A DNA stretch of 19,234 bases, taken from CAZPCT01 sp964585325 (lineage in GTDB: Bacteria > Patescibacteriota > Minisyncoccia > JACQLN01 > CAZPCT01). The stretch covers positions 1 through 19,234 of the forward strand of contig CAZPCT010000029.1 in assembly GCA_964585325.1 (NCBI GenBank). The letters are read 5' to 3'. A model generated the notes under the pieces. That model was not told the DNA's origin, did not search any database, and worked only from the letters and a program-made list of their open reading frames with translations. Position 1 is the first letter of the stretch, and every line of letters begins with the position of its first letter. A program made the position numbers and the translations under genes. Positions 6,727 to 12,363 of the stretch are shown one piece after another.

Positions 6727-7268
6727 TGAGCGTTGAGCTGATAAACACTGTTGCCGCGGGGCTTACCATTGTCGCTAAGATAGCGATAGTGGTGGTGATT
6801 GTAGAGCTTCTGGCGGCAAAAAGAGGTGCTCCACTACCTGAGCCAGCACGGTTTTTTGGCACGCACGCGATCTTCTTGGGGTTTCTGGCGTCACTGGGGG
6901 CGCTCCTGGCCAGCGTCTATTATTCAAATGTTGCCGGTTACGAGCCCTGCCTACTTTGCTGGTATCAAAGGATCTTGCTGTGGCCCCAGGCGCTCATCTT
7001 TGGGTTGGCGCTGCTTAAAAAGAAAGATCAGAGTGTGGTTGATTACGCCATCTTTCTTTCTGTGGTGGGCGCGCTGATAGCCATCTATCACGTCTACATT
7101 GAGTTTGGCGGTACAGACATTCTCAACTGTGACGCCGTTGAAGGCGCAGTCTCATGCTCCCGCAGGTACGTGCAGGAGTTTAGATATGTGACCATGCCGG
7201 TCATGTCTCTCACCACGTTTGTGGGTATTATGGTGACGATGCTCTGCGCAAAGAGACGGACGCGGTAA
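6726..7268 (+). CDS. DsbB/BdbC family disulfide bond oxidase
   Basis: 180 residues with five predicted helices. The first (about 10-30) is extra relative to E. coli DsbB. The first cysteine pair is in PCLLCWYQR (Cys75, Cys78), with the conserved Gln-Arg that contacts quinone in DsbB. The second pair is Cys135 and Cys144 in the loop ILNCDAVEGAVSC. The C-terminal 'VMSLTTFVGI' is typical of the BdbC branch. The enzyme oxidises a thioredoxin-like partner and passes electrons to quinone. The partner is most likely the product of the gene just upstream, with which it is translationally coupled. A loose G-rich structure ending in GCTTTTTT (about 7338-7346) may terminate this operon. Confidence 0.93.
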   Translation: MSVELINTVAAGLTIVAKIAIVVVIVELLAAKRGAPLPEPARFFGTHAIFLGFLASLGALLASVYYSNVAGYEPCLLCWYQRILLWPQALIFGLALLKKKDQSVVDYAIFLSVVGALIAIYHVYIEFGGTDILNCDAVEGAVSCSRRYVQEFRYVTMPVMSLTTFVGIMVTMLCAKRRTR

Positions 7269-7362
7269 GGTGTCTCACCAAGGAGATTTGCGCGGGTCTC
7301 TGGCCGTGCTACAGTTGGGGGAGCGGTCGGCATGACACGCTTTTTTAAATCTTGCAAATCCT

Positions 7363-7977
7363 ATGAAAATTAAGCAGGACCTACCCCAATTTAAGAACGA
7401 ACGGGCCCTGATTATCAGTACGGGTGATCAGTCCGGCGTTCTCTTTTACGCGCACAAAGGGGAGATAGAAAAGATAGAGGAACTAAAAGAAGAGCTTCCC
7501 CAGTATTCCGACAAAGCAGGCTCGTTTATGACGCGAGTCAAACAAGGGCTGAGCACATTTTCAACCATTGGTGGCGCCGGGGTAACGTACGAGAGGAAAG
7601 AAGAAAAAGCTCAGGAGGAGTTTCTGCGCATGTTAAAAAGTGCAGTCAAACATACTGTGCATGAGCGGGATATCTCAACTATTTACGTGTTCGCACCAGA
7701 CTATTTTGAGCCACAGATAGTGGATTCTCTGGAGACAGCGCACCAGAACATGATTACCTTTGTTTTTCACGGTACCTACACAAAGGAGCACCCCTTCACC
7801 CTTCTTAAAAAAATAGACGGGGTACATGAAGGGATACAGGAGGAGTTGCGGGATCAGGCAGATATGTCTGAAGACGCACGGAAGCTTTTAAAAAAAGGGC
7901 AGGAGGACGGCGGCCGTACTGCACCCACCAAGCGGGAAGAACAGGTGAGGCAGTTTATGGAGAGAGGGAGGAAGTAA
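7363..7977 (+). CDS. uncharacterised protein, possibly eRF1-like/host-attachment fold
   Basis: 204 residues, soluble, with no signal peptide. It opens with KNERALIISTGDQSGVLFYAHKGEIEKIEEL, which resembles the first strand-hairpin of bacterial eRF1-like (baeRF) and 'host attachment' proteins. The second part, HERDISTIYVFAPDYFEPQIVDSL, resembles the strand-helix where those proteins say 'lvlvapp.fl..l...l'. The C-terminal 40 residues are highly charged and probably disordered. Family assignment is tentative, and none of the catalytic motifs of true release factors was found. No Shine-Dalgarno site or clear promoter was found. A strong hairpin terminator follows. Confidence 0.7.
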   Translation: MKIKQDLPQFKNERALIISTGDQSGVLFYAHKGEIEKIEELKEELPQYSDKAGSFMTRVKQGLSTFSTIGGAGVTYERKEEKAQEEFLRMLKSAVKHTVHERDISTIYVFAPDYFEPQIVDSLETAHQNMITFVFHGTYTKEHPFTLLKKIDGVHEGIQEELRDQADMSEDARKLLKKGQEDGGRTAPTKREEQVRQFMERGRK

Positions 7978-8009
7978 TTAAGGGTGAGGGAATAAGACTA
8001 AGAATGTAG

Positions 8010-8041
8010 AAAGGGATACGTAGTAAATACGTGTTCCTTTT
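8010..8041 (+). terminator. terminator after the eRF1-like gene
   Basis: A 13 bp stem with two G-U pairs runs from AAAGG (8010-8014) to CCTTT (8036-8040), with a GTAAA loop. The trailing T run is short (four T in 8038-8041). It isolates the upstream gene from the tRNA transcript. Confidence 0.65.
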
Positions 8042-8053
8042 GTAAAGGAGAAC

Positions 8054-8082
8054 TTTTACTTTTCTCAAAATTTCGGTATTAT
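8054..8082 (+). promoter_or_regulatory. probable promoter of the CAU tRNA / VanY transcript
   Basis: TTTTAC (8054-8059), a 17-base spacer, then TATTAT (8077-8082). The tRNA starts 11 bases after the -10 box. The boxes are moderate matches to consensus. Confidence 0.45.
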
Positions 8083-8092
8083 ACCCTCACTT

Positions 8093-8166
8093 GCCGGGAT
8101 AGCTCAGATGGTTAGAGCGCGGGACTCATAAGCCCGAGGTCGTGGGTTCGATCCCCACTCCCGGTA
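8093..8166 (+). tRNA. tRNA with anticodon CAU (elongator Met, or Ile read as lysidine-AU)
   Basis: 74 bases with a complete cloverleaf: acceptor GCCGGGA / TCCCGGT, with G1-U72 as a wobble; D arm GCTC...GAGC; loop CTCATAA; T arm GTGGG-TTCGATC-CCCAC; discriminator A73. The anticodon stem CGGGA / GCCCG has an A31-G39 mismatch next to the loop. It lacks the initiator features (1-72 is paired and the GGG/CCC stem is broken), so it is either elongator Met or the Ile2 type modified by TilS. The sequence alone does not decide. CCA is not encoded. The VanY start codon lies 7 bases downstream. Confidence 0.93.
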
Positions 8167-8173
8167 CACTCAT

Positions 8174-8890
8174 ATGACAACCATTACACTTACAGAAGAC
8201 GAAAAAGAGGTGGTGGGGTTACGGGCCAAGGAACTTGATGAGAATAGGGACCTATTTCCTCAAAATCCCCCTCTTATTACCTTTGAACAGCTACGAGAAC
8301 TGCTTGGCGAAGAATGTTACAGGGTAGCGGAGAAGTTCATGGCTGCTGACCCCGCGGAATACGGTTTTAAAGGCCCAAAACTAGGCGTGAAGGAAGTGCC
8401 AATAGATCCGGTAAAAGTAGAGGGGCAGATATATATTGAGGGACAGGAGGTAAAGGATTTACCTGCGCCGTTTGTCTCTCAAACAACGTTTGCGCAATTC
8501 CAGAAAATGAGCAAGCAGGTGGAGAAAGATCTGGAACGACCGTTGCTGGTAGCTTCAGGATACCGCTCTCCTGCGTACCAAATGTATCTCTTCTTGTACT
8601 ATCTCTGGTATCTCAAATTTGACTACCCGAATGTGTTTAACAGGGTAGCATTGCCAGGTTACAGCGAACATGGAGACGGAGAGCGCCACGCCATAGATGT
8701 GATGACGGTCTATGGTTCTCCAAGCAATCCGCGGCCAACAGACTTTGAATACACACAAGAATATGCGTGGTTGACTAAAAATGCACAAAGCTATGGCTTT
8801 GTGCTTACGTATCCCAAAGATAATCTCCACGGCGTCATGTTTGAGCCGTGGCACTGGCGCCTCTCTAAGAAGCTTGAGCAGGCTCTTTAA
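8174..8890 (+). CDS. VanY-like D-alanyl-D-alanine carboxypeptidase (peptidase M15B)
   Basis: 238 residues. Family motifs are seen in order: VASGYRSPAYQ (residues 126-136), the metal-binding PGYSEHGDGERHAID (Ser164, His166, Asp175), YGFVLTYP, and FEPWHWR with catalytic Glu224 and zinc ligand His227. Such enzymes trim the terminal D-Ala from peptidoglycan stem peptides. Two oddities are visible. The usual SxHxxGxAxD spacing (six residues between His and Asp) is expanded to eight. There is also no signal peptide or membrane segment, and about 100 residues precede the catalytic core. The ATG lies 7 bases after a tRNA gene with no Shine-Dalgarno site, so the mRNA 5' end is probably made by tRNA processing. 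Confidence 0.85.
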   Translation: MTTITLTEDEKEVVGLRAKELDENRDLFPQNPPLITFEQLRELLGEECYRVAEKFMAADPAEYGFKGPKLGVKEVPIDPVKVEGQIYIEGQEVKDLPAPFVSQTTFAQFQKMSKQVEKDLERPLLVASGYRSPAYQMYLFLYYLWYLKFDYPNVFNRVALPGYSEHGDGERHAIDVMTVYGSPSNPRPTDFEYTQEYAWLTKNAQSYGFVLTYPKDNLHGVMFEPWHWRLSKKLEQAL

Positions 8891-8933
8891 TAGTTGCTCT
8901 AACAGAGTTTCTCGTGTAATCTAGTAACGCTAC

Positions 8934-9006
8934 GGACCGGTGGAGCAGCGGAGTGCTCGTCTCCCTGTCACGGAGAAGGTCGCGGGTTCAAATCCCGTCC
9001 GGTCCG
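8934..9006 (+). tRNA. tRNA-Asp (GUC)
   Basis: 73 bases: acceptor GGACCGG / CCGGTCC, anticodon arm TCTCC-CTGTCAC-GGAGA with anticodon GUC, T arm CGCGGG...CCCGT with TTCAAAT loop, and discriminator G73 as expected for Asp identity. CCA is not encoded. A possible promoter (TTGCTC 8894-8899 and TGTAAT 8915-8920, a 15-base spacer) is weak, so read-through from the VanY gene is also possible. A strong terminator follows at 9032-9059. Confidence 0.97.
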
Positions 9007-9031
9007 CACTTCAGTGCGTTCGGTGTAAACA

Positions 9032-9059
9032 CACAAAAGCCCCTTAAGGGGCTTTTGTG
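9032..9059. terminator. terminator after tRNA-Asp, perfect 12 bp stem
   Basis: A perfect 28-base palindrome. The arms are CACAAAAGCCCC (9032-9043) and GGGGCTTTTGTG (9048-9059), with a TTAA loop. The last bases of the 3' arm are shared with the TGA extension of the next promoter. Confidence 0.85.
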
Positions 9060-9066
9060 ATACAGT
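9058..9066 (+). promoter_or_regulatory. extended -10 promoter of the amidase gene, leaderless arrangement
   Basis: TGA followed by TACAGT (9061-9066), then six bases, then ATG at 9073. It overlaps the end of the preceding terminator hairpin. No -35 is recognisable, because that position falls inside the hairpin. Confidence 0.5.
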
Positions 9067-9072
9067 AAAACA

Positions 9073-9804
9073 ATGGCAACTTATTTCAACGAAGAAAAGT
9101 GGAATACTCTTGTTACATCCCGTCCGGACTGGTATCTGGAATTAGCCCCCCAGCTAAAGGAGTTGTGGGGGAAGCGTAATAAGTTGGACGCAGAAGCCTA
9201 CAAGATCTTAAAGAAAGAAGTATACGGGTTTTTTGAGCGGCATCTTAAGGCGGGGACGGTGGTGTTGGGAGATACGGGTGAAGAGTATGACTCAGAACGT
9301 GAGTGTATAGACACGGTGGTTCTTCACCACTCCCACAATCAACCCGGGCTTACACTTCACCGGTTAAATGCCATTCACTTTGTAAATCTATACATGACCC
9401 ATTATGCTAAACCAAGATACGAAAATGAGGGACATATTAAAGGGGATCCCATATGGTCTGGGCATTTTAGGGACGGTAAACAAGTCTTCTACGCCTACCA
9501 TTGGCTGGTGCGCATGGACGGAACAGCGGAACGGTTGCTCAAAGACGAAGAGATTGGTTGGCAGGCAGGTAACTGGGACGTTAATAAGCGAAGCGTGGCC
9601 GTCTGTCTAGATAACGATTATACAGATACAGATCCCGAGCCCCGTGTGTTGGGGGCAGTGGCAGACCTTATGCGAAAACACTATTCCCACGTGCCCACCA
9701 AGAAGGTAATAGGGCACAGGGAGGTGAATCAGAGCACCGAATGCCCAGGGAACGGGTTCCTTGGGGGCTGGAAAGAGGAACTCTTGACACTTTTGAAAGG
9801 TTAA
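9073..9804 (+). CDS. N-acetylmuramoyl-L-alanine amidase (Amidase_2 / PGRP fold)
   Basis: 243 residues. After about 75 residues of unassigned N-terminal sequence, an Amidase_2 domain shows its zinc ligands: His in IDTVVLHHSHNQ (85/86), His215 in VIGHREV and Cys224 in STECPGNGF. FYAYHWLVRMDG and GWQAGNWDVNKRSVAVCL are the expected central strands. The enzyme cleaves the bond between muramic acid and the stem peptide in peptidoglycan. As with the VanY-like protein, no signal peptide is visible, so it acts in the cytoplasm or leaves by a non-classical route. The two wall enzymes are separated only by tRNA-Asp and a terminator. The near-consensus promoter of the next gene lies in the last codons. 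Confidence 0.88.
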   Translation: MATYFNEEKWNTLVTSRPDWYLELAPQLKELWGKRNKLDAEAYKILKKEVYGFFERHLKAGTVVLGDTGEEYDSERECIDTVVLHHSHNQPGLTLHRLNAIHFVNLYMTHYAKPRYENEGHIKGDPIWSGHFRDGKQVFYAYHWLVRMDGTAERLLKDEEIGWQAGNWDVNKRSVAVCLDNDYTDTDPEPRVLGAVADLMRKHYSHVPTKKVIGHREVNQSTECPGNGFLGGWKEELLTLLKG

Positions 9805-9812
9805 TTTATATT
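9784..9812 (+). promoter_or_regulatory. near-consensus sigma-70 promoter of the GC-rich acidic gene
   Basis: TTGACA (9784-9789), a 17-base spacer, then TATATT (9807-9812), leaving a leader of about 47 bases before ATG 9866. The -35 lies inside the end of the amidase gene. It differs in style from the extended -10 promoters of neighbouring genes. Confidence 0.7.
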
Positions 9813-9851
9813 AGAGCTCTCGCAATTCGGCGAGGAAACTCCAACCCGAAC

Positions 9852-9878
9852 ACAGGAGAACCTGTATGACCGACAGGT
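9852..9878 (+). promoter_or_regulatory. competing hairpins around the start codon of the acidic gene
   Basis: ACAGG (9852-9856) overlaps the Shine-Dalgarno AGGAG (9854-9858) and can pair with CCTGT (9861-9865), which abuts the ATG. The same ACCTGT (9860-9865) can instead pair with ACAGGT (9873-9878) just inside the coding region, placing the ATG in the loop. The two pairings exclude each other. Confidence 0.4.
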
Positions 9879-10312
9879 CCCCGACCGGCGGCATCGACAC
9901 GAGCGAGTTCGACCAGACCACGATCGGCGGCGGCGCCACGGCGACCGCCGAGGACGAGGCGAAGACGGCGACCCGGCCGTTCCACGAGTCCATCGTGGAC
10001 GCGCTGATGAACGTGCAGTTCCGGGACCAGCTGAACACGCTGGGCACGCTGATCGTGGCGACCAAGATCCCGAAGAACCACGGGAACATCGTGGAGGCCT
10101 TCATGCTCCAGCTGGACGAGTTCATGGCGCGGGACAAGGACGGCGTGATCCCGAAGCTGGAGGCGGAGGCGGCCGAGGCGGCGAAGCTCCAGGGCGACGG
10201 CGAGGAGGAGGCCGGCGGCGAGCCGGAGACCCCCGAACCCCCCACGGGCGACGAGCCGGACGGCGACGGGCCCGAGGAGCTCGGCGACGAGGAGAGCGAG
10301 GAGGAGGAGTAG
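9866..10312 (+). CDS. highly acidic, extremely GC-rich protein of unknown function
   Basis: 148 residues. Residues 37-100 look folded and helical (TRPFHESIVDALMNVQFRDQ, NTLGTLIVATKIPKNHGNIV, AFMLQLDEFMARDKDG). From about residue 103 on, the chain is an Ala/Glu/Gly/Pro-rich tail ending in EESEEEE. No signal peptide and no cysteine are present. The family is not recognised. Codon use is extreme: apart from a single GAA, every codon I read ends in G or C, unlike both flanking genes, which freely use AAA, GAT and ATT. It has its own TTGACA/TATATT promoter, a Shine-Dalgarno AGGAG 7 bases from ATG, and two hairpins downstream. Recent transfer from a high-GC source, or an assembly or host-derived insert, are both possible. 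Confidence 0.75.
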   Translation: MTDRSPTGGIDTSEFDQTTIGGGATATAEDEAKTATRPFHESIVDALMNVQFRDQLNTLGTLIVATKIPKNHGNIVEAFMLQLDEFMARDKDGVIPKLEAEAAEAAKLQGDGEEEAGGEPETPEPPTGDEPDGDGPEELGDEESEEEE

Positions 10313-10341
10313 CCAAGGCCGGCTGCTCCAGCACACCGGGA

Positions 10342-10371
10342 GGAGAGCCAGCAGAACGCAGCTGGCTCTCC
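10342..10371 (+). terminator. long hairpin after the acidic gene
   Basis: Arms GGAGAGCCAGC (10342-10352) and GCTGGCTCTCC (10361-10371) form a perfect 11 bp stem with an 8-base loop. It is followed by GCCCAACCC and then TTTT, so the T run is 9 bases away. It may terminate poorly alone, or stabilise the mRNA 3' end. Confidence 0.55.
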
Positions 10372-10387
10372 GCCCAACCCTTTTGCA

Positions 10388-10415
10388 AGCCCTACGGGGC
10401 TCTTTTCTTTTTACA
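10388..10415 (+). terminator. second terminator after the acidic gene
   Basis: A short stem AGCCC (10388-10392) / GGGCT (10397-10401) with a TACG loop, directly followed by a T-rich tract (two runs of four and five T). It completes the isolation of the acidic gene from the glutaredoxin operon. Confidence 0.6.
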
Positions 10416-10425
10416 TTGACTGCCG

Positions 10426-10434
10426 TGGTATACT
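10426..10434 (+). promoter_or_regulatory. extended -10 promoter of the glutaredoxin operon, leaderless arrangement
   Basis: TGG followed by TATACT (10429-10434), then six bases, then ATG at 10441. Only a T-rich stretch is found at the -35 position. Confidence 0.6.
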
Positions 10435-10440
10435 GACCAT

Positions 10441-10677
10441 ATGAATAAAAGCGTCACCATTTACTCAACGCCTTTTTGCCACTACTGCAACGTGGCAAAG
10501 GAGTATTTTGCGGAAAAGGGCGTCTCCTTTACAGAACACAACGTAGCGGAAGACCAGCAGAAATTACAAGAGATGATGCAACGGTCTGGTCAGATGGGCG
10601 TACCCGTCATCACAGTGGGGGACGATGTGGTGGTGGGTTTCAACAAGCCGGTCATTGACCAGCTGCTAAGTACTTAA
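10441..10677 (+). CDS. glutaredoxin-like protein (NrdH/GrxC type)
   Basis: 78 residues, a single compact thioredoxin-fold domain. The active site is STPFCHYCNVAK (Cys13, Cys16). Cis-Pro55 is in MGVPVITVGDDVVVGFNK, with the following GF as in glutaredoxins that recognise a thiol cofactor or ribonucleotide reductase. It acts as a cytoplasmic dithiol reductant; its electron donor cannot be told here. It starts an operon with a DsbA-like protein (3 bases after its stop) and a CAAC membrane protein. No Shine-Dalgarno site is visible, and the transcript is probably leaderless. Confidence 0.92.
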   Translation: MNKSVTIYSTPFCHYCNVAKEYFAEKGVSFTEHNVAEDQQKLQEMMQRSGQMGVPVITVGDDVVVGFNKPVIDQLLST

Positions 10678-10680
10678 CTT

Positions 10681-11355
10681 ATGAACACCAAGACTATTGT
10701 CACCGGGCTGGTGGCCCTTCTTATTTTGATTATAGCTGGGGTGCTGTTTTTTGGTGGTAAGGACGAAATACCCAGTGACCAGCAGGAAATAATGACGGAC
10801 GGCGGCTCTCTTGAGACAGAAGCCAGCGAGCCGTTCATTGGCCGTGAGGACGCGCCGCTCACCGTCCACTATTGGCATGATTTTCAGTGCCCCATCTGCA
10901 AGCGCTTTGAGACAGAGACGCTCCCGACGCTCATTAACGAATACGTGGAACCAGGGGAGGTGCGCATTGTTTTTAGAGGATACCCGTTCATAGGGGCGCA
11001 CTCAACAGAGGCGGCGCTTGTCGCCCACGCCGTGTGGGAGACACACCCCCAATCATACTTTTTGTGGCATCAGGCAATGTTTGAGGCTCAGGACAGGGAG
11101 AACGGCGGGTTTGGCGACCGGGCCAGTATTCTGGAACTCACTGGTGCAGTTGAAGGAATAGACATAGACGACGTTTCAGCTGCGTTGTCTGCACACGAGG
11201 CGGCCTACCGCGCTGAAGTGGACGTAGACAGACAAGAAGGCGAGTCACGTGGCGTGCGCTCAACACCCAGTTTTCTTATAGGGACACAGCAGGTGCACGG
11301 TGCTCAGCCGGCGGCCGTGTTCAGGCAGCTCATTAATACGCACCTTGGCAACTAA
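10681..11355 (+). CDS. membrane-anchored DsbA-like thiol-disulfide oxidoreductase
   Basis: 224 residues. A signal anchor (about residues 5-25) precedes an acidic linker, then a DsbA-type thioredoxin domain with an inserted helical part. The active site is HDFQCPICKRF (Cys70, Cys73). FIGREDAPLTVHYWHDF upstream and RGVRSTPSFLIG with cis-Pro near residue 199 are standard for this family (Thioredoxin_4). It faces the outside of the membrane and either makes or isomerises disulfides in exported proteins. The nearest possible re-oxidant genes are the CAAC membrane protein just downstream and the DsbB 3.4 kb upstream. Confidence 0.92.
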   Translation: MNTKTIVTGLVALLILIIAGVLFFGGKDEIPSDQQEIMTDGGSLETEASEPFIGREDAPLTVHYWHDFQCPICKRFETETLPTLINEYVEPGEVRIVFRGYPFIGAHSTEAALVAHAVWETHPQSYFLWHQAMFEAQDRENGGFGDRASILELTGAVEGIDIDDVSAALSAHEAAYRAEVDVDRQEGESRGVRSTPSFLIGTQQVHGAQPAAVFRQLINTHLGN

Positions 11356-11367
11356 CGCAGTCTGTAT

Positions 11368-11913
11368 ATGAAAGAATTTTGTGACGCCCTGGGCATAGTT
11401 TTTAAAAAACCACAGTACATACTCCTTGCGTTTGTTGTTGTGGCGCTCATTATGTTGTTGGCTGTCTGGTTGCCTAACTTAGGGCTCGTGTGGGACACTG
11501 TGCTCTCAACATCACTGTCGTTTGGTCAGAAGCTCTCTTTGCTTGGTGCCACATTAGGAGGCTTTATAACTAACTTTACGCCGCTGGCGCGGGTTACCAC
11601 CGTCCTTATTGCCGTGTTGTTTGGGGTACACGTGAGTATGGTGACGTACTATCTGGTCAACCGCATTACTCTTCAGCGTTCCGCGGGTATTGGGGCGCTT
11701 GGCATCATATCGGGCCTTATTGGTATTGGGTGCGCGGCGTGCGGCTCGGTTATTCTTTCCGCGTTGGTTGGTGTGGGCGCTGCCGCTGGAGTGGTGGGAG
11801 TGCTCCCGTTTCATGGACAAGAATTCTCCATAATAAGCATCCTTATTATCCTGGTTTCACTGGTTATAGTGGCTAAAAAAATAACAAATCCCTTAGTATG
11901 TAAGGTGGGGTAG
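11368..11913 (+). CDS. multi-pass membrane protein with a CAAC motif
   Basis: 181 residues with four or five predicted helices. The third or fourth helix carries GLIGIGCAACGSVILSALVG, with Cys122 and Cys125 two residues apart in a glycine-rich membrane segment. A further Cys5 and Cys178 lie near the termini. The family is not recognised with confidence; the cysteine pair and glycine context recall DsbD/CcdA- or VKOR-like electron carriers without matching either. It follows the DsbA-like gene by 12 bases, so it is a plausible membrane partner carrying electrons to or from that protein. This is inference from position and the motif only. Confidence 0.8.
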   Translation: MKEFCDALGIVFKKPQYILLAFVVVALIMLLAVWLPNLGLVWDTVLSTSLSFGQKLSLLGATLGGFITNFTPLARVTTVLIAVLFGVHVSMVTYYLVNRITLQRSAGIGALGIISGLIGIGCAACGSVILSALVGVGAAAGVVGVLPFHGQEFSIISILIILVSLVIVAKKITNPLVCKVG

Positions 11914-11941
11914 ATAGTCTTCCTTCCAGGCCTCTTTTTGC

Positions 11942-11970
11942 TTGTTTTTTGGCTTAAACACTGGTAAAAT
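11942..11970 (+). promoter_or_regulatory. promoter with leaderless GTG start
   Basis: TTGTTT (11942-11947), a 17-base spacer ending in TGG, then TAAAAT (11965-11970). Six bases later is GTG at 11977, the same spacing seen at three other genes here. That spacing favours GTG 11977 over ATG 11983 as the start. Confidence 0.55.
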
Positions 11971-11976
11971 GGAAGA

Positions 11977-12360
11977 GTGAACATGCGGTGGATTCGAGTG
12001 ACGATCGGACTTATTGGGGTGGTCTCCCTGGCCTCTATGGGAGCCATTCTTCTTTTTTTACCTGCCCCTACCGCCGGTGTGCTAGGGTACCTGATGGTGA
12101 GTGTTTCCCTAGGGCTTTTTCTGGTAAGCACACTTACATTTATAGGCGCGCGTGCCCGAAAGGCGTACATTACGGACGGTAACGAGCTTGCGGTATGGAG
12201 CATTTCCTTGCGTGAGGCTGTGTTGGCAAGTGTTCTGGTGCTCGCGTTTATGTGGCTGGCACACTTTAAAGCTCTTAACGTGTGGATTGTGACCCTTGCC
12301 CTTCTTGGCATGATGGGGCTTGAGTACTTTTTTCTTACACACCACAAAATACAGCAGTAA
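11977..12360 (+). CDS. four-helix membrane protein of unknown function
   Basis: 127 residues from GTG 11977 (ATG 11983 would remove two). Four predicted membrane helices are seen: VTIGLIGVVSLASMGAILLF, GVLGYLMVSVSLGLFLVSTL, REAVLASVLVLAFMWL and VWIVTLALLGMMGLEYFFL, with a short polar C-terminus HHKIQQ. No catalytic motif and no cysteines are present. The family is not recognised. Its stop is 3 bases from the pheS start, so the two are cotranscribed from the promoter at 11942-11970. The GTG start fits the six-base rule for leaderless transcripts in this window. Confidence 0.75.
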   Translation: MNMRWIRVTIGLIGVVSLASMGAILLFLPAPTAGVLGYLMVSVSLGLFLVSTLTFIGARARKAYITDGNELAVWSISLREAVLASVLVLAFMWLAHFKALNVWIVTLALLGMMGLEYFFLTHHKIQQ

Positions 12361-12363
12361 CGC

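Noticed and set aside
9806..10377. Long minus-strand frames (176 and 188 codons) opposite the acidic gene
   Set aside because: They result from the scarcity of A/T in this stretch, which removes stop codons in all frames. Their products are low-complexity Arg/Leu or Ser/Pro runs, and there is no start signal.
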